Below are positions 7,550 through 14,040 of a DNA stretch of 18,358 nucleotides, in pieces. The stretch is taken from assembly GCA_021808875.1 (NCBI GenBank), contig JAKBAU010000033.1, positions 1 to 18,358 of the forward strand, written 5' to 3'. The notes beneath the pieces were generated by a model. That model was given only the letters and a program-made list of their open reading frames with translations, was not told where the DNA came from and did no database searches. The translations under genes and the position numbers were made by a program. Within the stretch, counting starts at the first letter, position 1. The number at the start of each line of letters is the position of its first letter. The stretch comes from Pseudomonadota bacterium. GTDB lineage: Bacteria > Pseudomonadota > Alphaproteobacteria > Micropepsales > Micropepsaceae.

Positions 7550-8622
7550 TTGGGTCGCATCCTGCCCGAGAGTTTCAGCACGTAGCCGATCACCTGCGCT
7601 ACAGCCTTGTAGTGTTCGGGTGGAATGCTCTCATCAATCTCCACAGCAGCATAGAGGGCTCGTGCCAGAGGCGGGTTCTCCACAACTGGAACTTTGTATT
7701 CCTTCGCCTTGTCGCGGATGCGCAAGGCGACTGCATCAACGCCCTTGGCTACACAAACCGGGGCAGCCATTGTTCCGGCCTCATACTGCAGGGCAACGGC
7801 GTAGTGGGTTGGGTTCATCACGACTACCGTCGCCTGTGGCACCCGGGCCATCATGCGTTGTCGCGAGCGCTCCATTCTTATCTGACGTATTTTCGCTTTG
7901 ATCAAGGGATCACCGTCCGACTGACGCAGTTCCTCCTTGATCTCGTGCCGGCTCATTCGGTTGCGCTTCAGGAATTGAAAGCGCTGACTGAGATAGTCAA
8001 GAATGGCAATCAAGGTCATGACGGCAAGCGTAGCCAGCGCGATGTGCTCCGCGATTCTCATCATGTTGCCAACAAGATCGCGCGGTGACTGCTGCAAAAC
8101 TGCGAGAACTTCCATGCGGTCTGGCCAAAGCACTGCCCATAGCGCCCCGGCCACAAGCGCCATTTTGACCATCCCCTTGAGCAATGAAATCCAGCCTTCG
8201 ATACCGAAAAGCCTCTGAAATCCCTGCGTGAGGGCAAGCTTGGTCAGGTCTGGTTTGATCTTGTCTACGACAAACACCGGACGGGCCTGCACGACGTGCG
8301 CGGCGATACTGGCCCCCAGGAGCAGGCTGAGCGGGGCGCCGAGCAAGATCAGCAGCGTCCAGCCAATATGCCGAGCAACGGCCATGATGCTATCCGGATC
8401 AACGGCAATCTGATCCGGTCGCGAGAGAAATACCTTAAGGCCGAGAATAAAGTGCGTCCCGGCGGATGGCCCAAACAGCTTAAACGCCAATGTTCCTGCG
8501 GCAAGGACAACAAGAGTGGTAACCTCCTGACTCTTGATGACGTCGCCATGCTTGGCTGCTTCGTCAAGTCTTCGTGCTGTTGGCTCTTCTGTGCGTTCGG
8601 CATCATCGGTTTCGTTGGCCAT
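7546..8622 (-). CDS. flhB: Flagellar type III export switch protein FlhB
   Basis: 358 residues, full length. The hydrophilic N-terminus (ERTEEPTARRLDEAAKHG) is typical of the family. Four hydrophobic segments (about 33-50, 86-110, 145-166 and 185-210) form the membrane part of the export gate. The cytoplasmic domain carries the self-cleavage motif NPTH (N270-P271-T272-H273), which switches export from rod/hook to filament proteins. The short C-terminal tail is present. It is the last gene of the leftward flagellar operon, starting three bases after the fliR stop. Its own stop overlaps the stop of the convergent alcohol dehydrogenase gene at a shared CTAG, and I see no terminator between them. 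Confidence 0.97.
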   Translation of the reverse strand: MANETDDAERTEEPTARRLDEAAKHGDVIKSQEVTTLVVLAAGTLAFKLFGPSAGTHFILGLKVFLSRPDQIAVDPDSIMAVARHIGWTLLILLGAPLSLLLGASIAAHVVQARPVFVVDKIKPDLTKLALTQGFQRLFGIEGWISLLKGMVKMALVAGALWAVLWPDRMEVLAVLQQSPRDLVGNMMRIAEHIALATLAVMTLIAILDYLSQRFQFLKRNRMSRHEIKEELRQSDGDPLIKAKIRQIRMERSRQRMMARVPQATVVVMNPTHYAVALQYEAGTMAAPVCVAKGVDAVALRIRDKAKEYKVPVVENPPLARALYAAVEIDESIPPEHYKAVAQVIGYVLKLSGRMRPN

Positions 8623-8625
8623 GTC

Positions 8626-9393
8626 CTACCCCATAAAGTGGGCCATCTGCGTACCAAAGAAGTTCAGAAACGCAGTCATCATCGTGCCGATAAGAAGAAT
8701 CATTAGGAAGAAGCCAGCCAGGAGGTTCAAGGGCATGGCTATAAAGAAAACCTGAAGCTGAGGCATCATTTTTGCCAGAAAGCCAAACCCGATATTTACG
8801 GCAAAGCCAAAGACCACAAATGGCGCCGCAAGTTGGAGGCCAAGCGCGAAGCTGGCGCTGACAAGACGGACAGACAGGCGTGCCATATCCGCCGCCGGAA
8901 GACCGGCGGAAGGAGGCATGATGTGATAGCTGCCTATGATCGCACCGATCGCCAGATGATGTAGATTGGTCGCGAATATGAGCACCGTTCCTAGCAAAGT
9001 GATGAAGTTGCTGATCGAGGTATCCTCGCCACCAAATGCTGGATCAAAGCTCTGTGAGTACGATAAGCCAATTTGCGAGGCGATGATCGAACCAGCAACC
9101 TGAAGAGTGCTCATGATGATGGTCGCCATCACGCCAATAAGCAGGCCAATTACCACTTCCTTGAGGATCATGAGCACCAGCGCCATTACGCTGGCTGGCG
9201 GCGCAGCAGGATAGTAGTGAGCGATGATCGGTGCTATGGCGAAGGTAATCGCAAGTGCGAGTACCAAGCGTATCATGGGCGGTACCGCCGTGTCACCGAT
9301 CGCCGGCAGCAGCATAACCATCGCACCGATGCGACTGAAGCCAAGCAGGTAGACCAGGACGATGCCCGATAGGTTGGCAAGATGGATGACCAC
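8626..9393 (-). CDS. fliR: Flagellar export gate protein FliR
   Basis: 255 residues, the usual size, nearly all hydrophobic with about six membrane segments. A typical family block is the segment from IAPIIAHYYPAAPP to GLLIGVMATIIMSTLQVAGS, followed by IGLSYSQSFDP and the C-terminal FLAKMMPQLQVFFIAMPLNL. FliR joins FliP and FliQ in the helical core of the export gate in the basal body. The start is a GTG at 9393 with AGGAG five bases upstream. It lies 11 bases after fliQ and three bases before flhB in one operon. Confidence 0.96.
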   Translation of the reverse strand: MVIHLANLSGIVLVYLLGFSRIGAMVMLLPAIGDTAVPPMIRLVLALAITFAIAPIIAHYYPAAPPASVMALVLMILKEVVIGLLIGVMATIIMSTLQVAGSIIASQIGLSYSQSFDPAFGGEDTSISNFITLLGTVLIFATNLHHLAIGAIIGSYHIMPPSAGLPAADMARLSVRLVSASFALGLQLAAPFVVFGFAVNIGFGFLAKMMPQLQVFFIAMPLNLLAGFFLMILLIGTMMTAFLNFFGTQMAHFMG

Positions 9394-9404
9394 GCCAACT
9401 CCTG

Positions 9405-9668
9405 TCAGAACTGGGATATTCGCGCGGCGATATCGTTCATCAGGCCCTGCATCGCCTGTCCCGCAAAGGGCAGGGAAATCAGCAGAACCAGAAAGATCGC
9501 GAGAATCTTTGGTACAAAGACAAGCGTCGCTTCTTGGATCTGTGTCAGTGCCTGAAGCAGGCCAATCACCAGGCCGACCACCAGTGCTGTGAGCATTGCT
9601 GGTGCAGAGACCTCAAGCAGGACATACATAGCCTGCCTGGCGAAGTCGAGAGTATCCGCAGGTGTCAT
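9405..9668 (-). CDS. fliQ: Flagellar export gate protein FliQ
   Basis: 87 residues, the family norm, with two membrane segments (about 17-38 and 52-73) separated by the conserved QALTQIQEATLVFVPK hinge. FliQ packs around FliP in the export gate. The ribosome site is weak (GAAAGAA, about six bases before the ATG), so its translation may depend on coupling to fliE, which ends ten bases before. It is followed 11 bases later by fliR. Confidence 0.96.
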   Translation of the reverse strand: MTPADTLDFARQAMYVLLEVSAPAMLTALVVGLVIGLLQALTQIQEATLVFVPKILAIFLVLLISLPFAGQAMQGLMNDIAARISQF

Positions 9669-9678
9669 TCGTGTTCTT

Positions 9679-10014
9679 TCAGATAGGCATTTGCATGATG
9701 CTCTGATACGCAGAGATCACCTTGTCGCGAACGGCTACCACTGTGTCGAGTGTGAGTTCGGCATTGTTAACTGCGTTGACGACATTGACCATGCTGGCTT
9801 TGCCTTCAACGGCCTTGGACGTCATTGTCTCGCCCTGTCTAATCGTATGAAGCGCGTCTTTGACCGCTCCATCGAGAAACTGGGAAAACGTTGTTGGTGC
9901 CGTCGCGGTTGGACTTGTTCCCATCGGTGCGGTCGCAGCGGACGAGGTGCCACTTGCGCCCATTTTGGCGATGGCCTGATAGGCAGAGGTTGCAGCGGCA
10001 GGTGCAATAGCCAT
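9679..10014 (-). CDS. fliE: Flagellar hook-basal body protein FliE
   Basis: 111 residues. The conserved C-terminal half (FSQFLDGAVKDAL, then the block ending in NNAELTLDTVVAVRDKVISA) is diagnostic of FliE, which links the MS ring and export gate to the proximal rod. The N-terminal third is low-complexity, rich in Ala, Thr, Ser and Pro (about residues 18-45), and is not conserved in the family. GGAG lies seven bases before the ATG. Operon position between flgC and fliQ fits an order in which rod-base and export-gate genes are made together. Confidence 0.95.
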   Translation of the reverse strand: MAIAPAAATSAYQAIAKMGASGTSSAATAPMGTSPTATAPTTFSQFLDGAVKDALHTIRQGETMTSKAVEGKASMVNVVNAVNNAELTLDTVVAVRDKVISAYQSIMQMPI

Positions 10015-10037
10015 GACTGAACTCCGAACAAATGAAG

Positions 10038-10448
10038 TTATTTCGTCAGCAGATTGATGGTCTGTGAGAGCATGGTCTTGGAAACATCCATGACCGTCAG
10101 ATCCGCCTGGTAGGAACGTTGCGCTTCGCGCATGTCCATGATTTCGACGAGCGGATTGACGTTTGGAAGCTTGACATATCCTTGCGCATTCGCCGCCGGA
10201 TTACCGGGATCATATTTGGTACGAAACGGACTTTGATCCGGAATAGGATTTCCGGCCTTCACCAATGTGGCGTCGAGGTGCTGGCTGAACTGACTACTGA
10301 TGGTCGGTACCTGCCGGCGATAGGGCGTGCCACCTGGAGCGGTAGCCGTGGAATCTGCGTTGGCAAGGTTTTCTGCAATGACACGCATGCGGTCGCTCTG
10401 GGCGGTTAGTCCAGATGCCGCGATGGCCATTGAGGTTGTCAGGTCCAT
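10038..10448 (-). CDS. flgC: Flagellar proximal rod protein FlgC
   Basis: 136 residues, the family norm. The N-terminus has the rod-family helix and signature ASGLTAQSDRMRVIAENLANADST, and the C-terminus has the matching coiled helix (VEIMDMREAQRSYQADLTVMDVSKTMLS). The FlgC-typical middle block TPYRRQV and GYVKLPNVNP is present. FlgC is exported through the flagellar gate and builds the proximal rod. GAGGAG lies about ten bases before the ATG. It lies between flgB (about 20 bases upstream) and fliE (23 bases downstream) in one operon. Confidence 0.96.
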   Translation of the reverse strand: MDLTTSMAIAASGLTAQSDRMRVIAENLANADSTATAPGGTPYRRQVPTISSQFSQHLDATLVKAGNPIPDQSPFRTKYDPGNPAANAQGYVKLPNVNPLVEIMDMREAQRSYQADLTVMDVSKTMLSQTINLLTK

Positions 10449-10469
10449 GGTGCTGTTTCTCCTCTACGA

Positions 10470-10880
10470 TTACGGCTGGCCAATAGCTGTACGCATCATG
10501 ACGATGCTCTTGGCATAAAGATCGGAGGCCGCCTGGTATTCCTCCTGTGTCTTGGACACCTTCATCATCTCCTGGTCGATGCTGACGGTATTCCCGGTAG
10601 GATTGGCCTCGCCGTCGGGCGATTGCGTCTCAGCGAAGTGCTGTCCCGTTTGGATGGCACCGGGAAGCTGACGTGGATTGGTGCGTTCGAGGGCAGGTGT
10701 GGGCAGACCTGCGGATCCATTGTTCAAATAGGAGGCGAAATTCTCGGGCTTGAGATCCTTGGCCGTGTAGCCGGGGGTGTCAGCATTCGCGACGTTCTCG
10801 CTCAATACCGCCTGGCGGGCATTCAGCCAGGTCAGGCGCTCATCGAGCATCTTGAGCAACGGAGTACTGGTGAAGTTCAC
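10470..10880 (-). CDS. flgB: Flagellar proximal rod protein FlgB
   Basis: 136 residues from a GTG at 10880, chosen because GGGAGG lies seven bases upstream; an earlier in-frame GTG at 10898 lies before that site and is unlikely. The rod-family signature ARQAVLSENVANADTPGYTAKDL is near the N-terminus, and the C-terminal helix ends KTQEEYQAASDLYAKSIVMM. FlgB forms the proximal rod with FlgC. It is the first gene of the leftward six-gene flagellar operon flgB-flgC-fliE-fliQ-fliR-flhB. Upstream lies a 172-bp space shared with fliO, with a CtrA-type site ending 59 bases from this start. Confidence 0.95.
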   Translation of the reverse strand: MNFTSTPLLKMLDERLTWLNARQAVLSENVANADTPGYTAKDLKPENFASYLNNGSAGLPTPALERTNPRQLPGAIQTGQHFAETQSPDGEANPTGNTVSIDQEMMKVSKTQEEYQAASDLYAKSIVMMRTAIGQP

Positions 10881-10939
10881 GGCGAGACCTCCCTTCACGG
10901 ATTATTAGCCCTAACAGAGGGCAGCATGAGCCCGGCGCA

Positions 10940-10954
10940 TTAATTGCCGCTTAA
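10940..10954. promoter_or_regulatory. CtrA-type binding site facing flgB
   Basis: TTAA at 10940-10943 and TTAA at 10951-10954 are separated by exactly seven bases, and the following base is C, matching the known CtrA recognition sequence TTAA-N7-TTAAC without mismatch. It lies 59 bases upstream of the flgB start, which would place it near the -35 region of a leftward promoter. CtrA is the cell-cycle response regulator that activates early flagellar genes in Caulobacter and many other alphaproteobacteria. No ctrA gene is in the window. Confidence 0.72.
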
Positions 10955-10993
10955 CGGCGGTGAACCTTTTTGCCGGGCAGGAATTTCCGCTCT

Positions 10994-11008
10994 TTAACCG
11001 TCGATTAA
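10994..11008. promoter_or_regulatory. CtrA-type binding site facing fliO-fliP
   Basis: TTAA at 10994-10997 and TTAA at 11005-11008 are separated by exactly seven bases, a second perfect match to the CtrA core. The first half-site is extended to TTAACC. It lies 44 bases upstream of the fliO ATG, a spacing that fits a site at the -35 region of a rightward promoter. A further single TTAA follows at 11011-11014. The centres of the two sites are 54 bases apart, one serving each direction. Confidence 0.72.
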
Positions 11009-11052
11009 GCTTAACAGCGCAAGTCTCGATTTCATCGAAGAGCGGATTAAGC

Positions 11053-11337
11053 ATGGATGTGGTCGACCTCATGCGCTACGTGGGAGCGCTCGCAGTGGTG
11101 CTGGGATTGCTCGGCACAGCGTTTGTGGTTGCCCGCAAATATGGGCTTCCCGGGGTGGTGGCACCGCAGGGAAGCCGGCGGTTAGTGGTCGCGGAGACAT
11201 TGCTGCTCGATGCCCGGCACCGGGCTATACTGCTGCGCCGGGACGATACAGAGCACCTCATCGTGATCGGTCCCAATGGAACGACAGCGATTGAGAGTAG
11301 CAATCGGACCAGCTCCATCCCTGGGCGCACACAATGA
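11053..11337 (+). CDS. fliO: Flagellar biosynthesis protein FliO, short form
   Basis: 94 residues from the ATG at 11053; the open frame reaches back to 10960, but that part runs through the CtrA sites and is not coding. One membrane helix (about residues 7-28, MRYVGALAVVLGLLGTAFVV) is followed by a small cytoplasmic part whose block RRLVVAETLLLDARHRAILLRRD is typical of FliO. FliO helps FliP assemble in the export gate and is not part of the finished gate. It is identified by shape, the conserved block and position directly before fliP. Its stop overlaps the fliP start in ATGA, so the two are translationally coupled. The ribosome site is weak (AGCGGA). It is shorter than enterobacterial FliO. 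Confidence 0.85.
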   Translation: MDVVDLMRYVGALAVVLGLLGTAFVVARKYGLPGVVAPQGSRRLVVAETLLLDARHRAILLRRDDTEHLIVIGPNGTTAIESSNRTSSIPGRTQ

Positions 11338-12116
11338 AACGTCTGGTGATGTTCAGTCTTGTCATGCTCGCAGTGCTGGTGAGCTTTTCCCATCCGGTAT
11401 TTGCGGCGACGGCAGGTGGGCTGCCGGCCACTGGCAGTGGTCTGAATATCTCGCTCTCTGGCAACGGCCTCTTCACTGACCGGCTGATGCAGATCATTGC
11501 GCTGATAACCATCCTCTCGATAGCCCCGGCCATACTCATCATGATGACGAGCTTTGTTCGCATTGTGGTGGTTTTGTCGCTGCTGAGGCAGGCACTTGGT
11601 CTGCAGACAACACCACCGAATTCGGTGATTATCAGCCTCTCACTCTTTCTCACATTTTTTGTGATGAACCCCACACTTACGGCAGCTTACAACGCGGGCG
11701 TGGCACCGCTCGTGGCAGGCAAGATCACGACGGAGCAGGCGCTGGATAGAGCCGGTGGTCCGGTCAAGCAGTTCATGCTGGCCCATGTGCGCAAGTCGGA
11801 CTTGCAGATGTTCATTGACATGAGCACCGCCAAGCGGCCGCAAACGCCAAGCGCTATCGGCTTTGCCGAACTGGCCCCCGCGTTCATGCTGTCCGAACTG
11901 AAACGGGCTTTTGAAATCGGCTTTCTACTCTTTGTGCCTTTCCTCATCATCGACATGGCGGTTGCGTCCATATTGATGAGCATGGGCATGATGATGCTGC
12001 CGCCAGTGATCATTTCCCTGCCCTTTAAGCTCATTTTTTTCGTGCTGGTGGATGGCTGGCGCTTGGTGGCGAGCTCCCTCGTTGCCAGCTACATGCACGC
12101 GCCGCCACACGGTTGA
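11334..12116 (+). CDS. fliP: Flagellar export gate protein FliP
   Basis: 260 residues. A cleavable signal peptide covers about 1-24, ending PVFA, as is normal for FliP. Four membrane segments follow. Family blocks are MTSFVRIVVVLSLLRQALG, PPNSVIISLSLFLTFFVMNP, AFMLSELKRAFEIGFLLFVP and a C-terminal block ending LVDGWRLV. FliP forms the pentamer at the heart of the export gate with FliR. It overlaps fliO by four bases and faces away from the operon encoding its partners FliQ, FliR and FlhB. The 193 bases after the stop contain no gene and no clear terminator. Confidence 0.97.
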   Translation: MKRLVMFSLVMLAVLVSFSHPVFAATAGGLPATGSGLNISLSGNGLFTDRLMQIIALITILSIAPAILIMMTSFVRIVVVLSLLRQALGLQTTPPNSVIISLSLFLTFFVMNPTLTAAYNAGVAPLVAGKITTEQALDRAGGPVKQFMLAHVRKSDLQMFIDMSTAKRPQTPSAIGFAELAPAFMLSELKRAFEIGFLLFVPFLIIDMAVASILMSMGMMMLPPVIISLPFKLIFFVLVDGWRLVASSLVASYMHAPPHG

Positions 12117-12181
12117 GGTCTGCCCCCTGCCGCCAAGGCTCCAGGTCTTGTCCCTGCGGCCAGTGCCGGGAAGGGGGCGGG

Positions 12182-12193
12182 GCCAGATCTGGC
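12182..12193. repeat. 12-bp perfect palindrome between fliP and the AprI/Inh-like gene
   Basis: GCCAGATCTGGC is a perfect inverted repeat 65 bases after the fliP stop and 117 bases before the next gene. It has no loop and no T-run, so it is not a terminator. It could be a dimeric operator, but a single 12-base palindrome is weak evidence. The rest of the 193-base interval contains no gene I can support. Confidence 0.25.
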
Positions 12194-12309
12194 TGCGGAG
12201 CACGGGTTGCTCTGCTCCATGCTCATCCTGGCCATGCCAAATTTGCAATTCTCAGGGGACCTCACGACCCGTATAAGTGGGAATCTTGAATGTTAAAGAA
12301 GTTATTTAA

Positions 12310-12684
12310 ATGACCAGAAAGTTACCACTGATGTTTGCCGGCGTGGTCCTCGGAGTCGGGCTTGGAACGGTTTCGGCCTCTGCAGCACAGGGCCTTGCCG
12401 GGGCATGGGCCTATCACGTAAGCGGCAGCACGGTCTGCACTGTGACGCTGAGCTCGGACGCGGACGGTGGGCGGGGCCAAATTACCTCTGCTGCCAACTG
12501 TCCCGGTGGGCTATTTACCGTGACCCGTTGGCACCTTATTGGCTCGACTCTCGAACTTTCGGGAAATTCCGGCTCGCTTGTGGCCGTGCTTCAGAAGTCG
12601 GCGGACGGGTTCCGGGGCTCCCTGGTCGATGGTGGACGCAAGATTACGCTGTCTCGTAGAGTGGGTGTCGGCAAGGCCTCCTGA
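12310..12684 (+). CDS. Secreted AprI/Inh (Omp19-type) beta-barrel protein
   Basis: 124 residues. A signal peptide covers about 1-25, ending SASA. The mature part shows the pattern of the AprI/Inh metalloprotease-inhibitor fold: LAGAWAYHV, then C43 in TVCTVTLSSD, C64 in AANCP (the probable disulfide), TRWHLIGSTLELS, and a final ITLSR. Known members inhibit serralysin-type metalloproteases in the periplasm, or in Brucella Omp19 protect against host proteases. No protease gene or type I secretion gene lies nearby, so the target is unknown. There is no lipobox cysteine at the cleavage site, so it is not a lipoprotein like Omp19. AGAAG lies about eight bases before the ATG. The gene is followed by a strong intrinsic terminator and looks like a single-gene unit. 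Confidence 0.72.
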   Translation: MTRKLPLMFAGVVLGVGLGTVSASAAQGLAGAWAYHVSGSTVCTVTLSSDADGGRGQITSAANCPGGLFTVTRWHLIGSTLELSGNSGSLVAVLQKSADGFRGSLVDGGRKITLSRRVGVGKAS

Positions 12685-12709
12685 CGCTTCCCTTTCAACT
12701 CCCCCCTCA

Positions 12710-12745
12710 ACGGCCGCGCCCACTTGAGGCTGCGGCCGTCTTTTT
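12710..12745 (+). terminator. Intrinsic terminator after the AprI/Inh-like gene
   Basis: An 11-bp GC-rich stem, ACGGCCGCGCC at 12710-12720 with GGC and GCGGCCGT at 12728-12739 (one bulged T), closes a 7-base loop and is followed by CTTTTTG. This is a textbook rightward terminator, 26 bases after the stop codon at 12684. Confidence 0.9.
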
Positions 12746-12841
12746 GTGTGTAGCTTTCACCAAGCCAATTCGCGCCTGACTGCGCGCCTGCTATGTTCCC
12801 CCGCCACGAGTGATTTGCTGGGTGGTGCTAAAGGTCAGTCA

Positions 12842-13303
12842 ATGAGTGAACCCGATGATGTTTTGCCCGCGTTGAAGCGGGAATGGCTGGTGATGCGTTT
12901 GGTGCTGCTCATCGGTTTTACCCTGGCGCTTGGCGTGGGGACCTATCTGGGAGTGGCGGCGCGGCGCGAGATTTTGCTCCTGCGTGCCCAGGTCGCCCGC
13001 AAGATCGCTGCCGAACAGAAGACGGAAAAGCAGATGCATGCCGCCGCGCATGATTTTTGCCCCGAGGCTGTCAGTCAGGCCAAGAGTTTGGGCGTATTGC
13101 CATCCTATGCGACCTTGGTCGAAAAACGTCCCCGCCGCACGTCCAAGCCCGGACGCTATCTGTGCATCGCCCGCACGCCGGCGGCGCTCTATGGCGTCAT
13201 CGGTGATTTTGTTTGTCCGGACCTTAAGGACGCCAAGTGCCTTTCACTCTTCGCAGTGACACAGGGTGGTAAAAGTGGCGGGGTGATCTACGAGCGGCAC
13301 TGA
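12842..13303 (+). CDS. Single-pass membrane protein with four cysteines, unknown function
   Basis: 153 residues from the ATG at 12842, chosen because AAGG lies seven bases upstream; the frame is open back to 12746, but that stretch adjoins the terminator and is not convincing. One membrane helix (about 18-38, LVLLIGFTLALGVGTYLGVA) is followed by a charged helix that may form a coiled coil (about 41-66). A compact domain with four cysteines, C73, C108, C125 and C133, comes next and could form two disulfides or bind a metal. Positive charges flank both sides of the helix, so topology is uncertain, but cysteine pairs favour the periplasm. I do not recognise the family. The gene stands alone, converging with the EVE-domain gene with 25 bases between the two stops. 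Confidence 0.7.
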   Translation: MSEPDDVLPALKREWLVMRLVLLIGFTLALGVGTYLGVAARREILLLRAQVARKIAAEQKTEKQMHAAAHDFCPEAVSQAKSLGVLPSYATLVEKRPRRTSKPGRYLCIARTPAALYGVIGDFVCPDLKDAKCLSLFAVTQGGKSGGVIYERH

Positions 13304-13328
13304 GTACGTGACCGGGAGCCGGCAGGTA

Positions 13329-13742
13329 TCATAATCCGCCCATGCGGCAGATTTCGCGCCATTCCTTCTCCGCCACGGGCTGTACCGACAGACGTGACTG
13401 CCGCAGCAACGCCATGCCGGAAAGCTGGGGATTGGCCTTGATCTCGGCCAGCGTTATCGGTGTTGGCAGGGCACAGACTGCTCCTACATCGACCAGGCCG
13501 AAACGGCCGGAGCTGTCGGTGGGGTCGGGCCGATAGGGACCAATGACTTCTACGATCCCCATGATCCGCTTCTCGCGTACTGAATGGTAAAAGAAGCCCC
13601 GGTCTCCTAGCTGCATCGCCTTCATGTTATTGGACGCCTGGAAATTGCGTACGCCGCTCCAGGGCTCTCCCGCAGCACCTCTTTGTAGCTGTTGCTCCCA
13701 AGACCAGCTGGAGGGTTCGCTTTTGAACAGCCAGAACGCCAT
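13329..13742 (-). CDS. EVE-domain protein (PUA/YTH-like fold)
   Basis: 137 residues, a single EVE domain of normal length. Diagnostic blocks are FWLFKSEPSSWSW at the N-terminus, WSGVRNFQASNNMKAMQLGD with FFYHS after it, and the C-terminal LLRQSRLSVQPV. The aromatic residues in the first and third blocks form the pocket. EVE domains share the fold of YTH and PUA domains and are thought to read modified bases in nucleic acids; the ligand here is unknown. The start overlaps the stop of the YciI-like gene by one base (TGATG), so it is translated by coupling as the third gene of the gpsA operon. The operon partners are household genes, not a restriction system, which argues against a defence role. 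Confidence 0.92.
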   Translation of the reverse strand: MAFWLFKSEPSSWSWEQQLQRGAAGEPWSGVRNFQASNNMKAMQLGDRGFFYHSVREKRIMGIVEVIGPYRPDPTDSSGRFGLVDVGAVCALPTPITLAEIKANPQLSGMALLRQSRLSVQPVAEKEWREICRMGGL

Positions 13743-14032
13743 CAGAACTCTGCTCCGCAGGCATTTATCGTGGACTTCCAGGGTCTTACCGAGATGCTCT
13801 CAAAGAGGCCGGACTTGGTATAGGGATCATTCTCAGCAAAGGCCTGCGCCTGGGCAAGATCGTCTGCTTCGAACACGATCAGGCTGCCCACCATATTGCC
13901 TGCCTCATCGAGGAATGGACCGCCAAGACGCACACTCTGGTTGTTGCGCACATAGGCAAGATGGGCCTGGCGGGTGGCCAGGCGCAGCTCAAGGGCATCC
14001 TTGCGGTCGAGAGAAGAAATCACGAAGAGCAT
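13742..14032 (-). CDS. YciI-family protein
   Basis: 96 residues, the size of a stand-alone YCII domain. The N-terminal strand MLFVISSLDRKDALELRLATRQAH includes the conserved histidine (H24), followed by GGPFLDEAGNMVGSLIVFEADD, the family core. The segment FAENDPYTKSGLFESISVRPW matches the usual C-terminal block. Family members are dimeric ferredoxin-like folds with a possible His/Asp acid-base pair; activity is not established for most. The gene starts eight bases after gpsA, with GGAG overlapping the gpsA stop region, and overlaps the EVE gene by one base. The trio looks like one operon. Confidence 0.9.
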   Translation of the reverse strand: MLFVISSLDRKDALELRLATRQAHLAYVRNNQSVRLGGPFLDEAGNMVGSLIVFEADDLAQAQAFAENDPYTKSGLFESISVRPWKSTINACGAEF

Positions 14033-14040
14033 GTGGGAGT

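Noticed and set aside
7525..8088. Plus-strand 187-codon frame opposite flhB
   Set aside because: flhB on the minus strand is certain; the opposite frame is a shadow with Cys/His-rich translation.
10955..10993. Possible sigma-54 promoter between the two CtrA sites
   Set aside because: No GG and GC elements at the needed -24/-12 spacing on either strand.
12219..12296. Short 25-codon open frame after fliP
   Set aside because: No ribosome site, no recognisable peptide type, and such frames are common by chance.
12293..12309. Two TTAA motifs just before the AprI/Inh-like gene
   Set aside because: The spacing between the TTAA motifs is nine bases, not seven, so it does not fit the CtrA consensus.
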